A stretch of 64,000 bases of DNA, from the NCBI RefSeq assembly GCF_000425225.1, contig NZ_KE384331.1, positions 1 through 64,000 on the forward strand, written 5' to 3'. The stretch comes from Pontibacillus marinus BH030004 = DSM 16465. GTDB lineage: Bacteria; Bacillota; Bacilli; Bacillales; BH030062. Shown here in pieces: positions 42,373-50,274 of the stretch (position 1 is its first letter; each line of letters opens with the position of its first letter). The notes below the pieces were generated by a model, which made no database searches, was not told the DNA's origin, and saw only the letters and a program-made list of their open reading frames with translations. Position numbers and translations under genes: made by a program.

Positions 42373-43649
42373 CAAACATGCAGGAATGGCTTACGGAACA
42401 TTTAACAAAACTAAATCTAGTGGATGAGATGAATTATGACACTGGATTCACAAGACTTAGCTATTCAGAGGAAGAAAAACAAGCACATGAAACATTCCGG
42501 CACATTGCCCTCTCCCTCGGTTTAGAGGTTCATCAGGATGAAGCCGGTAATCAATGGGCGACTTGGAAAGTAGATGACAAGGTCCCAACAGTCGCAGTTG
42601 GCTCTCATGTTGATACAGTCCGATCAGGTGGAGGCTACGATGGTGTTGCAGGAGTTTTAGCAGGTCTCGCATCTATTAAACTCTTAAAGGATCGAGATTT
42701 TATTCCCTCAAAAAACATTACGGTTATCTGCTTTGCTTCAGAAGAATCAGCACGATTTGGTGTATCAACTATTGGCAGTAAAGCACTGACTGGACTTTTG
42801 GAAGACAATTTAGCTGAAGTGAAAGATTCAGATGGAGTCAGTGTTCGAGAAGCGCTTGAATCCTACGGGCTTACTTGGGAAAATCTCCCGAATGCAGAAT
42901 TACGAGCAGATGAACTAGAAAGCTTCCTTGAACTCCATATTGAACAAGGAACTCAAATCGAGGATCACGGAGCTGATATTGGTGTTGTTCGAGGCGTTGC
43001 TTGCCCGATCCGCCTTCAAGTTACATTTTCAGGCATGGCCAATCATACGGGCACAACACCGATGGATAAACGTTCCGATGCTTTTGTAGCGAGCGCTCCC
43101 CTTATTCCTTTTGTTGAGGAAGAAGCCAAAAAAATGAATGAGGATGCACCACTTCCTCTCGTTGCAACCGTAAGTACGGTGCAACTCAGCCCTAACGTGA
43201 TGAATGTTATACCTGGAGAAGTAACGCTTGGGATCGATATTCGCAGTGTGGAAGATGAATTGAAGATCGAGTTAGCGAAACGAATTAAAAGCTTCTGTGA
43301 AGAAATCGAGCGTGAGCGTTCTGTAACGGTAACCATCAAAACGCTAGTAGATAATGATTCTGTCTTCCTTGACCCAAACATACAAGAGACACTTGCTAAC
43401 GTCGCAAAACAACTTGACTACAAACCTCTCGCTATGGATAGTGGCGCTGGTCATGATGTGATGAACATGGCAACAAGATGGCCATCTGGACTTATTTTCA
43501 TCCCGTGTCAAGAAGGAATCAGCCATCACCCTAAAGAATATGCCTCTATAGAAGATTTAGAAAAAGGCACCCGCATGATTGCGGAGTATTTACGAATAGA
43601 AACAGGTGATGAACATGAAAACAACAATTGGCGTAATCGGACCGCATGA
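42369..43649 (+). CDS. M20 hydrolase, carbamoylase/allantoate amidohydrolase type
   Basis: 426-residue zinc enzyme of the N-carbamoyl-L-amino acid hydrolase/allantoate amidohydrolase group. Motifs: GSHVDTVRSGGGYDGVAGV, FASEESARFG with the paired Glu, LHIEQGTQIE, NHTGTTPMD and GAGHD, then SHHPKE. These differ from the two M20D enzymes upstream, so the operon covers two amidohydrolase types. It overlaps the previous gene (ATGA) and has AAAGGAG about 10 bases before the ATG. Confidence 0.9.
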   Translation: MTNMQEWLTEHLTKLNLVDEMNYDTGFTRLSYSEEEKQAHETFRHIALSLGLEVHQDEAGNQWATWKVDDKVPTVAVGSHVDTVRSGGGYDGVAGVLAGLASIKLLKDRDFIPSKNITVICFASEESARFGVSTIGSKALTGLLEDNLAEVKDSDGVSVREALESYGLTWENLPNAELRADELESFLELHIEQGTQIEDHGADIGVVRGVACPIRLQVTFSGMANHTGTTPMDKRSDAFVASAPLIPFVEEEAKKMNEDAPLPLVATVSTVQLSPNVMNVIPGEVTLGIDIRSVEDELKIELAKRIKSFCEEIERERSVTVTIKTLVDNDSVFLDPNIQETLANVAKQLDYKPLAMDSGAGHDVMNMATRWPSGLIFIPCQEGISHHPKEYASIEDLEKGTRMIAEYLRIETGDEHENNNWRNRTA

Positions 43650-44925
43650 CTCAATCCAGCGCATTATGTACGTAGCAGAGGAATTTGAAGAGATCACATT
43701 TCTTCCTTTTCCATACCAAACATTATCAGATATCGATGACATTTTGGCTAAACATCGACATGAGGTGGATCAATGGTTTTTCTCAGGTGTTTTAAACCAC
43801 ACCTACGCCATGGACAATGAGCTGATCACGGAAGAAGAAGCAGGCTATCCTCCCCTTCATGGATCTAGTTTCTTCGGAATTTTACTAGAAGCTCAGCTTA
43901 AGATGAACAAAGTCATTAAAAGTGTCAGCATCGATACCATCGCAAACGAAGATTTCGATAAAATTTTGTCCTACTATCAACTCGATTCACTAAAGTATTA
44001 CAACCATCCATTCCGAAATGGTGTGAAGGCTGAAACATTAATCGATTTCCATAAAAATCTCTATGAAGAAGGTAAGACGGAAGTTGTGATCACCTCTATT
44101 AAAGATGTGTATCACGGATTAAAAGAGCTTGGTGTTCCCGTATTTCGTGTAACACCATCCTATCTATCAATCAAACTGGTAATTCAATTTTTAGAAGAAA
44201 GAGCACAATCCAATCACTACCGAAATTCTCAGGTTGCGATTATCGGTTGCCGCGTGGAGCTTAACTCGGATCACTTGGAGGAACTCTATTATTCTTTTAA
44301 ATCAAAGCATCACGAACTTGATGTGAAACGTCACCTACTCTTGATCGCTGAAAAAACAAACGGATCTGTTATGCATTTTGGTGATGGTTTATTCTTTGTT
44401 TTCACCACGCGAGGAGAGTTAAGCCACGAATCCGAACATGATCTCTATAACTTAATGGAAGAGATTAAGCTTGAAACGAACTTGCAAGCAAACGTGTCGA
44501 TTGGTTTTGGCGAAACAGTCTCCCAGGCTGAGCAAAATGTAAGGCTTGGCTTCCGTCACATTGGTGAAGAGGAACATCCAACGATTTTGATCATGGATGA
44601 AAATCAAACGATCACGCGTAAGCAACCTGCTCAACAGGACATGGTCTATAAATCTGGTGAAACAGGAGCTGTTTGGAAAGAAAAATTAAAAGATGCAGCA
44701 CTCAGTCCAGGGATCGTCTCGAAAATGCTCTCGTACTCCAAACAATATGGACGGGAACAATTTTCATCACAAGACCTCTCCCGCTGGCTAAAAAGTACAG
44801 AGAGAAACGGCCGCCGCATTTTATCCGAAATGGAACGCGTTGGATTAGTAGAACAATGCGGAGAAATGCAATCAGGAGAGCGCGGACGTCCACGTAAAGT
44901 ATTTCAGTTTAAGCAAGAAGCATGA
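43615..44925 (+). CDS. Probable transcriptional regulator with GGDEF-like and winged-helix domains
   Basis: 436 residues in three parts. An N-terminal sensor-like domain (1-190) opens with TIGVIGPHDSIQRI. A middle domain (about 200-320; VAIIGCRVELNSD, SVMHFGDGLFFVF, VSIGFGETVSQAEQNVRLGF) looks like a degenerate GGDEF/GTP-cyclohydrolase-III fold. A C-terminal winged helix (about 365-432) ends RGRPRKVFQF, and ERNGRRILSEMERVGLVE would be the recognition part. It is embedded in the operon, its start overlapping the previous gene by 35 bases; AGGTGAT gives the start at 43615. Likely binds the 23-bp palindromes. Domain calls are inference. Confidence 0.7.
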   Translation: MKTTIGVIGPHDSIQRIMYVAEEFEEITFLPFPYQTLSDIDDILAKHRHEVDQWFFSGVLNHTYAMDNELITEEEAGYPPLHGSSFFGILLEAQLKMNKVIKSVSIDTIANEDFDKILSYYQLDSLKYYNHPFRNGVKAETLIDFHKNLYEEGKTEVVITSIKDVYHGLKELGVPVFRVTPSYLSIKLVIQFLEERAQSNHYRNSQVAIIGCRVELNSDHLEELYYSFKSKHHELDVKRHLLLIAEKTNGSVMHFGDGLFFVFTTRGELSHESEHDLYNLMEEIKLETNLQANVSIGFGETVSQAEQNVRLGFRHIGEEEHPTILIMDENQTITRKQPAQQDMVYKSGETGAVWKEKLKDAALSPGIVSKMLSYSKQYGREQFSSQDLSRWLKSTERNGRRILSEMERVGLVEQCGEMQSGERGRPRKVFQFKQEA

Positions 44926-44932
44926 TCGGTGG

Positions 44933-44959
44933 CGTCCAGCTAGCCAATGGCGCTGGACG
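44933..44959. other. Hairpin after the regulator gene
   Basis: CGTCCAGC (44933-44940) pairs with GCTGGACG (44952-44959). No T-run follows, so it may slow or protect the transcript rather than end it. It resembles the GCGTCCAGC-type dispersed elements of Bacillus. Confidence 0.5.
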
Positions 44960-45019
44960 TAAACCTAATATATAAAAAGAAAAAAAGACGACAGGTTCAT
45001 TTATGGATAATTACGGAAT

Positions 45020-45042
45020 ATTAAAGGATTTTTTCCTTAAAT
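45020..45042. promoter_or_regulatory. 23-bp operator, copy 2
   Basis: Same arms as at 39830-39852 (ATTAAAGGA and TCCTTAAAT), again preceded by ACGGAAT and placed just before the ribosome site of the next gene, here the transporter. Over 31 aligned bases only about three differ. Confidence 0.8.
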
Positions 45043-45061
45043 AAATGAAAGGGTGAAGATA

Positions 45062-46612
45062 ATGGAGCCAAATGTTCAAATGGAATCACAAGAAAGCGGA
45101 AAGTCTAACAAAGGGTTATCCAAGTTTTTAAATGGAATTGAAAGAGTGGGGAATAAGCTTCCAGACCCCTTTATGTTGTTTGTGTATTTGGCATTATTCA
45201 CGATTCTTTTATCGTGGTTTGTATCAAGCCTTGGTGTAACCGTTGTTCAGCCAGGGTCTGGTGAAGAAATTCCGATCAAAAGCTTAATGTCAGGTGAAGG
45301 CTTGCGCTACATGCTAACATCTATGCTCGAGAACTTCACTGGATTTAAGCCGCTCGGACTTGTTTTGGCCATGATGCTTGGTATTGGGATTGCAGATAAA
45401 GTTGGCCTACTTGAAACAGCGATTAAGAGTACCATTTTAAAAGCACCAAAAGCGTTGACAACTTACGCGATTATTTTCACAGGTATTTTGGGTAACTTAG
45501 CTTCAGACGCAGCATTCGTAATCATTCCACCTCTTGCGGCGATGGTCTTTTACACGATTGGCCGTCACCCATTAGCTGGTTTAGCAGCAGGTTTCGCCGG
45601 GGTTGGTTCTGGTTTTACAGCGAACGTTATCATCGCAGGAACAGACGCATTACTTTCCGGGATTTCAACAGAAGTTATGCAAAGCATCCCGAACGCTAAC
45701 ATTGTTGTAACCCCTGTTGATAACTGGTACTTCATGGTCGTTTCTGTAGTTGTACTTTCTGTTACAGGCGCCCTCGTAACGGATAAAATTGTTGAGCCGC
45801 GATTAGGTAAGTATGAAGGTGATGCAAAAGGTGAACTTGAACAGACATCTCCTGTTGAGAAACGTGGTTTCCGTAATGCATTTCTAGCTGGGTTAGGATA
45901 TGTTGCACTACTTGTTATTGCACTTGCTTGGCCAGGATCTCCCCTTCGTAATGATGAAGGTGGCATTATCCCTTCTCCATTCTTAGATGGAATTGTGCCA
46001 ATCATTTTAATTTTCTTCATTATTATTGGCGTTGCATATGGTGTTACGGTTAGCAAAATTAATTCCCCTGCTGATGTATCGAAGTACATGGGCGAAGCAA
46101 TGAAAGACATGTCAGGCTTTATCGTTCTGATCTTCGCTGCCGCACAGTTTATTGCATATTTTGATTGGACAAACATCGGAACTTGGATTGCGGTAAGTGG
46201 TGCGAATTTCCTTGGTGGTCTTGAACTCAATGGGATCATTATTATTTTAGGATTTGTCTTCTTAACAGCTCTTATGAACCTCCTTGTCTTTAGTGGTTCC
46301 GCACAATGGGCATTAGAAGCTCCGATCTTCCTAAAGATGTTCTATTTCATGGATTTCCACCCTGCTTTCGTACAGGCAGCATACCGTATTGCGGATTCAT
46401 CCACGAACATCATCACACCGATGAACCCGTATATCATTATCGTGCTAGCCTTTATGAAAGAATACGATAAAAAAGCTGGACTGGGTACCCTGATCTCGTT
46501 AATGCTTCCTTATAGTATTGCATTCTTGAGTGTGTGGATCGTGTTATTGCTTGGATTTGCATTACTAGGAATTCCGGTAGGACCTGGTGTGGATATGTAT
46601 TTGAATAAATAG
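45062..46612 (+). CDS. abgT: AbgT-family transporter
   Basis: 516-residue membrane protein with about 12-13 segments. Family marks: LPDPFMLFVYLALFTILLSW at the start, GIGIADKVGLLETAIK, GLAAGFAGVGSGFTANVIIAGTD, and DSSTNIITPMNPYI near the end. AbgT takes up p-aminobenzoyl-glutamate in E. coli, while relatives export sulfonamides. GAAAGGGTG lies before the ATG at 45062; a GTG three codons earlier is less likely. Shares the operator with the hydrolase operon. Confidence 0.92.
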   Translation: MEPNVQMESQESGKSNKGLSKFLNGIERVGNKLPDPFMLFVYLALFTILLSWFVSSLGVTVVQPGSGEEIPIKSLMSGEGLRYMLTSMLENFTGFKPLGLVLAMMLGIGIADKVGLLETAIKSTILKAPKALTTYAIIFTGILGNLASDAAFVIIPPLAAMVFYTIGRHPLAGLAAGFAGVGSGFTANVIIAGTDALLSGISTEVMQSIPNANIVVTPVDNWYFMVVSVVVLSVTGALVTDKIVEPRLGKYEGDAKGELEQTSPVEKRGFRNAFLAGLGYVALLVIALAWPGSPLRNDEGGIIPSPFLDGIVPIILIFFIIIGVAYGVTVSKINSPADVSKYMGEAMKDMSGFIVLIFAAAQFIAYFDWTNIGTWIAVSGANFLGGLELNGIIIILGFVFLTALMNLLVFSGSAQWALEAPIFLKMFYFMDFHPAFVQAAYRIADSSTNIITPMNPYIIIVLAFMKEYDKKAGLGTLISLMLPYSIAFLSVWIVLLLGFALLGIPVGPGVDMYLNK

Positions 46613-46627
46613 ATTATGTGGGGAGAG

Positions 46628-46658
46628 AACCAAGGCTGGGCCTTGGTTTTCTTTTTTT
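46628..46658 (+). terminator. abgT terminator
   Basis: AACCAAGG pairs with CCTTGGTT, then TTCTTTTTTT. Confidence 0.9.
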
Positions 46659-46676
46659 GTGGAGGGGGTCTGGCTT

Positions 46677-47202
46677 TCGTGCGGAGCTCCGAGCTTTGCG
46701 TGTGGAGCTCCGGGCCTTGCGTGCGGAGCTCTCTGGCTTGCGTGTGGAGCTCCCTCCAGGGCGTGGGATTCCCCCCAGGGCGTGGGATTCTTCTCCCAGG
46801 GCGTGGGTTTCTACCTCATGCGCGTGGGTTTCTCCTCCTCGGGCGTGGGATTCTCCTCCTCGGGCGTGGGATTCTCCTTCCAGCGTGTGGGATTCTCACC
46901 CCAGGGCGTGGGTTTCTACCTCATGCGCGTGGGATTCCCCCTCCAGGGCGTGGGATTCTCCTCCCAGCGTGTGGGATTCTCCTTCCAGCGTGTGGGATTC
47001 TCACCCCAGGGCGTGAGATTCTACCTCCTGCGCGTGGGTTTCTCCTCCTCGGGCGTGGGATTCTCCTTCCAGCGTGTGGGATTCTCACCCCAGGGCGTGG
47101 GTTTCTACCTCATGCGCGTGGGAATCCCCCTCCAGGGCGTGGGATTCTCCTCCCAGCGTGTGGAATTCCTCCTCCAGGGCGTGGGATTCCTCGCTCCCCC
47201 TC
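46677..47202. repeat. 21-bp-period repeat array D (about 25 units)
   Basis: About 25 contiguous units, nearly all 21 bp (one 19-bp unit at 46761-46779). The first four contain GCGTGTGGAGCTCC, and the rest GCGTGGGATTCTCCTCC with the tails CAGG, CAGC, CTCGG or CATGC repeated in mixed order. Much more G+C-rich than its surroundings. It fills the gap between the convergent abgT and second trhO terminators. No spacers. Confidence 0.92.
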
Positions 47203-47212
47203 CCAAACAAAA

Positions 47213-47249
47213 AACTACCCAGCAAGGATCCTCTCCTCACTGGGCAGTT
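47213..47249 (-). terminator. trhO copy 2 terminator
   Basis: AACTGCCCAG pairs with CTGGGTAGTT on the minus strand, followed by TTTTTGTTTGG. Confidence 0.85.
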
Positions 47250-47260
47250 CAATAACACTA

Positions 47261-48232
47261 TTAAGTGGCTTGTACGCCATCTTCTTCTTCAATTCGTTTC
47301 AAGCGCTCTTGTACTTCTTCTTCCGTTAGTCCGTGTTCTTCAACGTAACGGTTGCGTTCGCTTGTGCGGCATTCGTGTGTGCAGCCGCGCATATATTTGT
47401 GCTCGTTTTCTTCAGAGCAAATGATTTGTTTGTTACAGCTTGGTTCAGCACAGTTTACGTAGCGTTCGCATGGTTCGCCGTCAAAGTAATCTTTTCCGAC
47501 AACCACGTGCTCCACCTGGTTTACGGGTACGGAAATGCGCTCGTCAAATACGTACATTTGACCGTCCCACAGTTGGCCTTGAACGTCTTCGTCTTTACTG
47601 TACGTTGCGATTCCACCATGAAGCTGACCTACGTTTTCGAAGCCTTCTTTTTTCAACCAGCCAGAGAATTTCTCGCAACGGATACCGCCTGTGCAGTACG
47701 TTAGGATTTGCTTACCTTCTAATTGATCTTTATTTTCACGGACCCAATCTGGTAGTTCGCGGAATGTGCGAACGTCAGGGCGAATGGCACCGCGGAAATG
47801 GCCTAGATCATATTCATAATCATTACGGGCATCTAAAATAATTGTATTTTCATCTTGCATACGTTTATAAAATTCTTTTGGCTCAAGATACTCGCCTGTT
47901 AGATCGTGCGGATTAATGTCATCTTCTAAGCGAAGCGTAACAAGTTCCGGACGTGGACGGCAGTGCATTTTCTTAAATGCGTGACCATCAGCTTCATCGA
48001 TCTTAAACGGCATATCTTCAAACTTCGGGTCGTTGTGCATCGCATCCATATATTTCTGCGTCTGTTCAACCGTACCGGAAACCGTTCCGTTGATCCCTTC
48101 ATTCGCTACCAAAATACGGCCTTTTAATCCAAGTTCATTACAGAGATCCAAATGTTCTTGAGCAAACGTTTCTGGATCCTCAATCGTTACATACTGGTAA
48201 TACAATAATACTCGATACTCTTTTTGTGACAT
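47261..48232 (-). CDS. trhO: tRNA uridine-34 hydroxylase TrhO, copy 2
   Basis: 323 residues, with the same domain order as copy 1: [16 protein letters not shown], catalytic [15 protein letters not shown] and the Cys cluster CERYVNC..CNKQIIC..CTHEC. All key cysteines are kept in both copies. ATG at 48232 chosen because AGGTGG lies 8 bases upstream; a GTG four codons earlier overlaps that ribosome site. It lies 7.8 kb from copy 1, on the other side of the amidohydrolase region, with the same orientation. Confidence 0.92.
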   Translation of the reverse strand: MSQKEYRVLLYYQYVTIEDPETFAQEHLDLCNELGLKGRILVANEGINGTVSGTVEQTQKYMDAMHNDPKFEDMPFKIDEADGHAFKKMHCRPRPELVTLRLEDDINPHDLTGEYLEPKEFYKRMQDENTIILDARNDYEYDLGHFRGAIRPDVRTFRELPDWVRENKDQLEGKQILTYCTGGIRCEKFSGWLKKEGFENVGQLHGGIATYSKDEDVQGQLWDGQMYVFDERISVPVNQVEHVVVGKDYFDGEPCERYVNCAEPSCNKQIICSEENEHKYMRGCTHECRTSERNRYVEEHGLTEEEVQERLKRIEEEDGVQAT

Positions 48233-48240
48233 GTTGCATT

Positions 48241-48282
48241 CCACCTATCTTTTTATATTTGCAGGATACAAAAATTAGGTTG
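48241..48282 (-). promoter_or_regulatory. Leader shared by the two trhO genes
   Basis: Nearly identical to 39413-39454 upstream of trhO copy 1. The similarity stops beyond about 40 bases, so this part is under constraint or marks the edge of the duplicated block. Confidence 0.5.
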
Positions 48283-48408
48283 ATGAGTCATTCATCGAAA
48301 TACCTTATTCATCTATATACTACAACACTATATTTTAATTGCGTTACGTAATGGCGTCAAGGTAATGTCGCCTTGTTGATTAAAATTCGAAAATCTGTCA
48401 AATTATTC

Positions 48409-48879
48409 TTACCTGATCATTGATCGCTTCTTCCGATTTTCTTTTCTAGCTGGGGCTGTCTCAAATAAACGCTTTTCTTCATCCGTTTCAGGCAAAACGC
48501 TTGGCACAGGTTTAGGCTTTCCATTCTCATCCACTGCCACCATGGTCATAAAAGATTCTGTGGTAAGTGTTTGCTCATTTTTCAAGAGATTATGAGCTGT
48601 CACTTTAACATATACCTCCATTGAACTTCTGCCGGTATAAGTAACAAATGCTTCTGATGTGAGGGAATCCCCTACTTTTGCAGAAGATAAAAAATCTACT
48701 GAATCAATAGATGCGGTTACGACAGCGCTGCTTGAATGTTTCATTGCTGTCAGTGCCGCAATCTCATCTATATAGGCTAAAATTTTGCCGCCAAAAATAG
48801 AGTCTAAATGATTGGTATCTGGCGGTAATACCAACCTTGTTTGAACCGTTTTAGAATGTGCACACGTTCTAGTTTCCAT
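48409..48879 (-). CDS. Acyl-CoA thioesterase (YkhA-like hotdog)
   Basis: 156-residue hotdog-fold thioesterase that hydrolyses acyl-CoA to free acid and CoA. The motif DTNHLDSIFGGKILAYIDEIAALTAMKHS carries the catalytic Asn/Asp region of the BACH/YciA group. It has a basic tail (RKENRKKRSMIR). AAGGAGG precedes the ATG. It is the first gene after a cobalamin riboswitch and a terminator hairpin on the same strand, so its transcription is probably set by that switch. Confidence 0.9.
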   Translation of the reverse strand: METRTCAHSKTVQTRLVLPPDTNHLDSIFGGKILAYIDEIAALTAMKHSSSAVVTASIDSVDFLSSAKVGDSLTSEAFVTYTGRSSMEVYVKVTAHNLLKNEQTLTTESFMTMVAVDENGKPKPVPSVLPETDEEKRLFETAPARKENRKKRSMIR

Positions 48880-48910
48880 TCAAAATCCTCCTTATACTAG
48901 TCCACTAAAA

Positions 48911-48940
48911 AAAGCACCTCCTCAATAGAGAAGATGCTTT
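48911..48940 (-). terminator. Terminator of the riboswitch leader
   Basis: AAAGCATCTTCTC pairs with GAGGAGGTGCTTT, followed by TTTTTT on the minus strand, about 30 bases before the thioesterase start. Upstream, a long hairpin of about 48945-48996 (GTTACRTT...CATGAG/CTCATG) could be the competing structure. Confidence 0.8.
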
Positions 48941-48995
48941 AGGTTACATTCATCACGAAATACACTCATGTTTCATGAGTACACGATTAACGTAA

Positions 48996-49200
48996 CACCC
49001 TCCTATCTCCCGTAGGTATTGATGTTCTTCCTTATGGCAGGTCTCCTGGCTTTGAGTCATAGAACCATCTCCCCTTCCCGTTTCATGTGAACAGTGGTTA
49101 TGGAGAGGCTCTCCTCATTACAGTGGCGGGACCGCGCTGGATTCTCACCAGCTTCCCTTTTCAACTTTATTTAAAAGTCACCATCAGGCAGTGCTTTATT
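48996..49200 (-). ncRNA. Cobalamin (AdoCbl) riboswitch
   Basis: On the minus strand GAGAATCCAGCGCGGTCCCG and CCACTGT match the conserved core, and the B12 box AGCCAGGAGACCTGCC is at 49036-49051. The element ends with ACGGGAGATAGGAGGGTG as in Bacillaceae members. It is followed by an antiterminator-like hairpin, a terminator (48911-48940) and then the acyl-CoA thioesterase gene, not a B12 synthesis or transport gene. Confidence 0.93.
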
Positions 49201-49212
49201 CACTTTTTTTCT

Positions 49213-49240
49213 AGTATATCACTTTCTTAAAAAAAGAACA
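49213..49240 (-). promoter_or_regulatory. Probable promoter of the riboswitch
   Basis: -10 TATACT (49213-49218) and a weak -35 TGTTCT (49235-49240) inside the upstream terminator, 16-bp spacing. Confidence 0.55.
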
Positions 49241-49262
49241 GCAACTCGAAAGCTGCTGTTCT
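49235..49262 (-). terminator. Terminator of the SsuABC-like operon
   Basis: AGAACAGCA pairs with TGCTGTTCT, followed by TTTTTTT on the minus strand. It separates the ABC operon from the riboswitch. Confidence 0.88.
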
Positions 49263-49267
49263 CCACC

Positions 49268-50260
49268 TTATTCCTCAATAAAACTACGATCCACTAACCC
49301 ACTTAAATCTGGTTGATCCTTCAAGAACTTCAATTCATGTGATGCATTCGCAAAAGCTTGAAGAGTTGATTCTTTTACCTCATAGGTGAAGTCGATGCGA
49401 TTCCAGGCATTATCAATTACAGACTTAGAAAGTTCTTGATTCGTAATGTCTTTGATCTTTTTAATCGCGATTTGCTTCGCTTCTTCTGGGTTGTTTTGGA
49501 TAAATTCTGTCGCTTCCTTATGAGCGTCGACGATGTTTTGAACTAGGTCTTTATTGTTTTCCACTAGGTCTGATGAAGTAACAAACACAGCTGCTGGCAG
49601 TGTTTCACCAAAGGCAACGTTTTTCGTGTCGATCAATACTTTACCGTAGCCATCCTCTTCAATTTTAGAAGCCCATGGTTCTGGAACTGTTGCTACATCT
49701 ACCTGGCCTTGTGCAAACTGTTGAGCATACGTTGCTGGTTTACCCGTTACGTGCTTTAAGCTTCCATCTAAACGGTCTGACTTCATCCCGAATTCACGCA
49801 TCATAAGTGTTTCAAACTGAACGTCGTGTGTGCAACCTACGCGAGGGGAGATAAAGGTTTTGCCTTGAATATCTTCAACAGAATTAATTCCCGCATCTTT
49901 ACGTGCCATGATGACCGTTCCGCCCGTTGAACCTGCGGCCACAACGTTTATTTTAGCTCCGCTTGTAAAGTGGTTCATTGCTGGTCCTGGTCCAACAAGG
50001 CCACCTTGAATCTCTCCTGTTTCAATAGCGGTCATAAAAGCTGATCCGTCCGGAAAGTATTTGTAGTTCACTTTTGTTCCATCTGGAAGGGTTTCTTCAT
50101 ACATTTTCTTCTCTTCCGCTACCATTCCAGCTACGTGGTTAATGTTCGGGAAGTAACCGATCGTGATTTCGTCCGTTGATTTTGATTGACCTGAATTGCC
50201 GCATGCAACTAATGCTAGACTTAGCAAAAGCATTCCTGCAGTCATAAGTATTTTTTTCAT
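49268..50260 (-). CDS. SsuA/TauA-like binding lipoprotein
   Basis: 330 residues with a lipoprotein signal (LLLSLALVAC). EITIGYFPNINHVAGMVAEE opens the domain typical of nitrate/sulfonate/taurine binding proteins. The segment GKTFISPRVGCTHDVQFETLM is unusual and keeps a lone Cys; the ligand cannot be predicted from it. It comes third in the operon after the ATPase and permease, the reverse of the usual order. AGGTG precedes the ATG. Confidence 0.88.
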   Translation of the reverse strand: MKKILMTAGMLLLSLALVACGNSGQSKSTDEITIGYFPNINHVAGMVAEEKKMYEETLPDGTKVNYKYFPDGSAFMTAIETGEIQGGLVGPGPAMNHFTSGAKINVVAAGSTGGTVIMARKDAGINSVEDIQGKTFISPRVGCTHDVQFETLMMREFGMKSDRLDGSLKHVTGKPATYAQQFAQGQVDVATVPEPWASKIEEDGYGKVLIDTKNVAFGETLPAAVFVTSSDLVENNKDLVQNIVDAHKEATEFIQNNPEEAKQIAIKKIKDITNQELSKSVIDNAWNRIDFTYEVKESTLQAFANASHELKFLKDQPDLSGLVDRSFIEE

Positions 50261-50274
50261 TTCGATTCACCTCA

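Noticed and set aside
46616-47329. Open frames of 130-240 residues with heptad repeats (GVGFSSS type)
   Set aside because: They arise because the 21-bp units are a multiple of 3 and lack stops in all plus frames. No ribosome site fits, and the frames cross the abgT terminator.
48911-49200. Riboswitch controlling the SsuABC-like operon
   Set aside because: The operon lies upstream on the same strand and ends at its own terminator (49235-49262), so the switch cannot control it.
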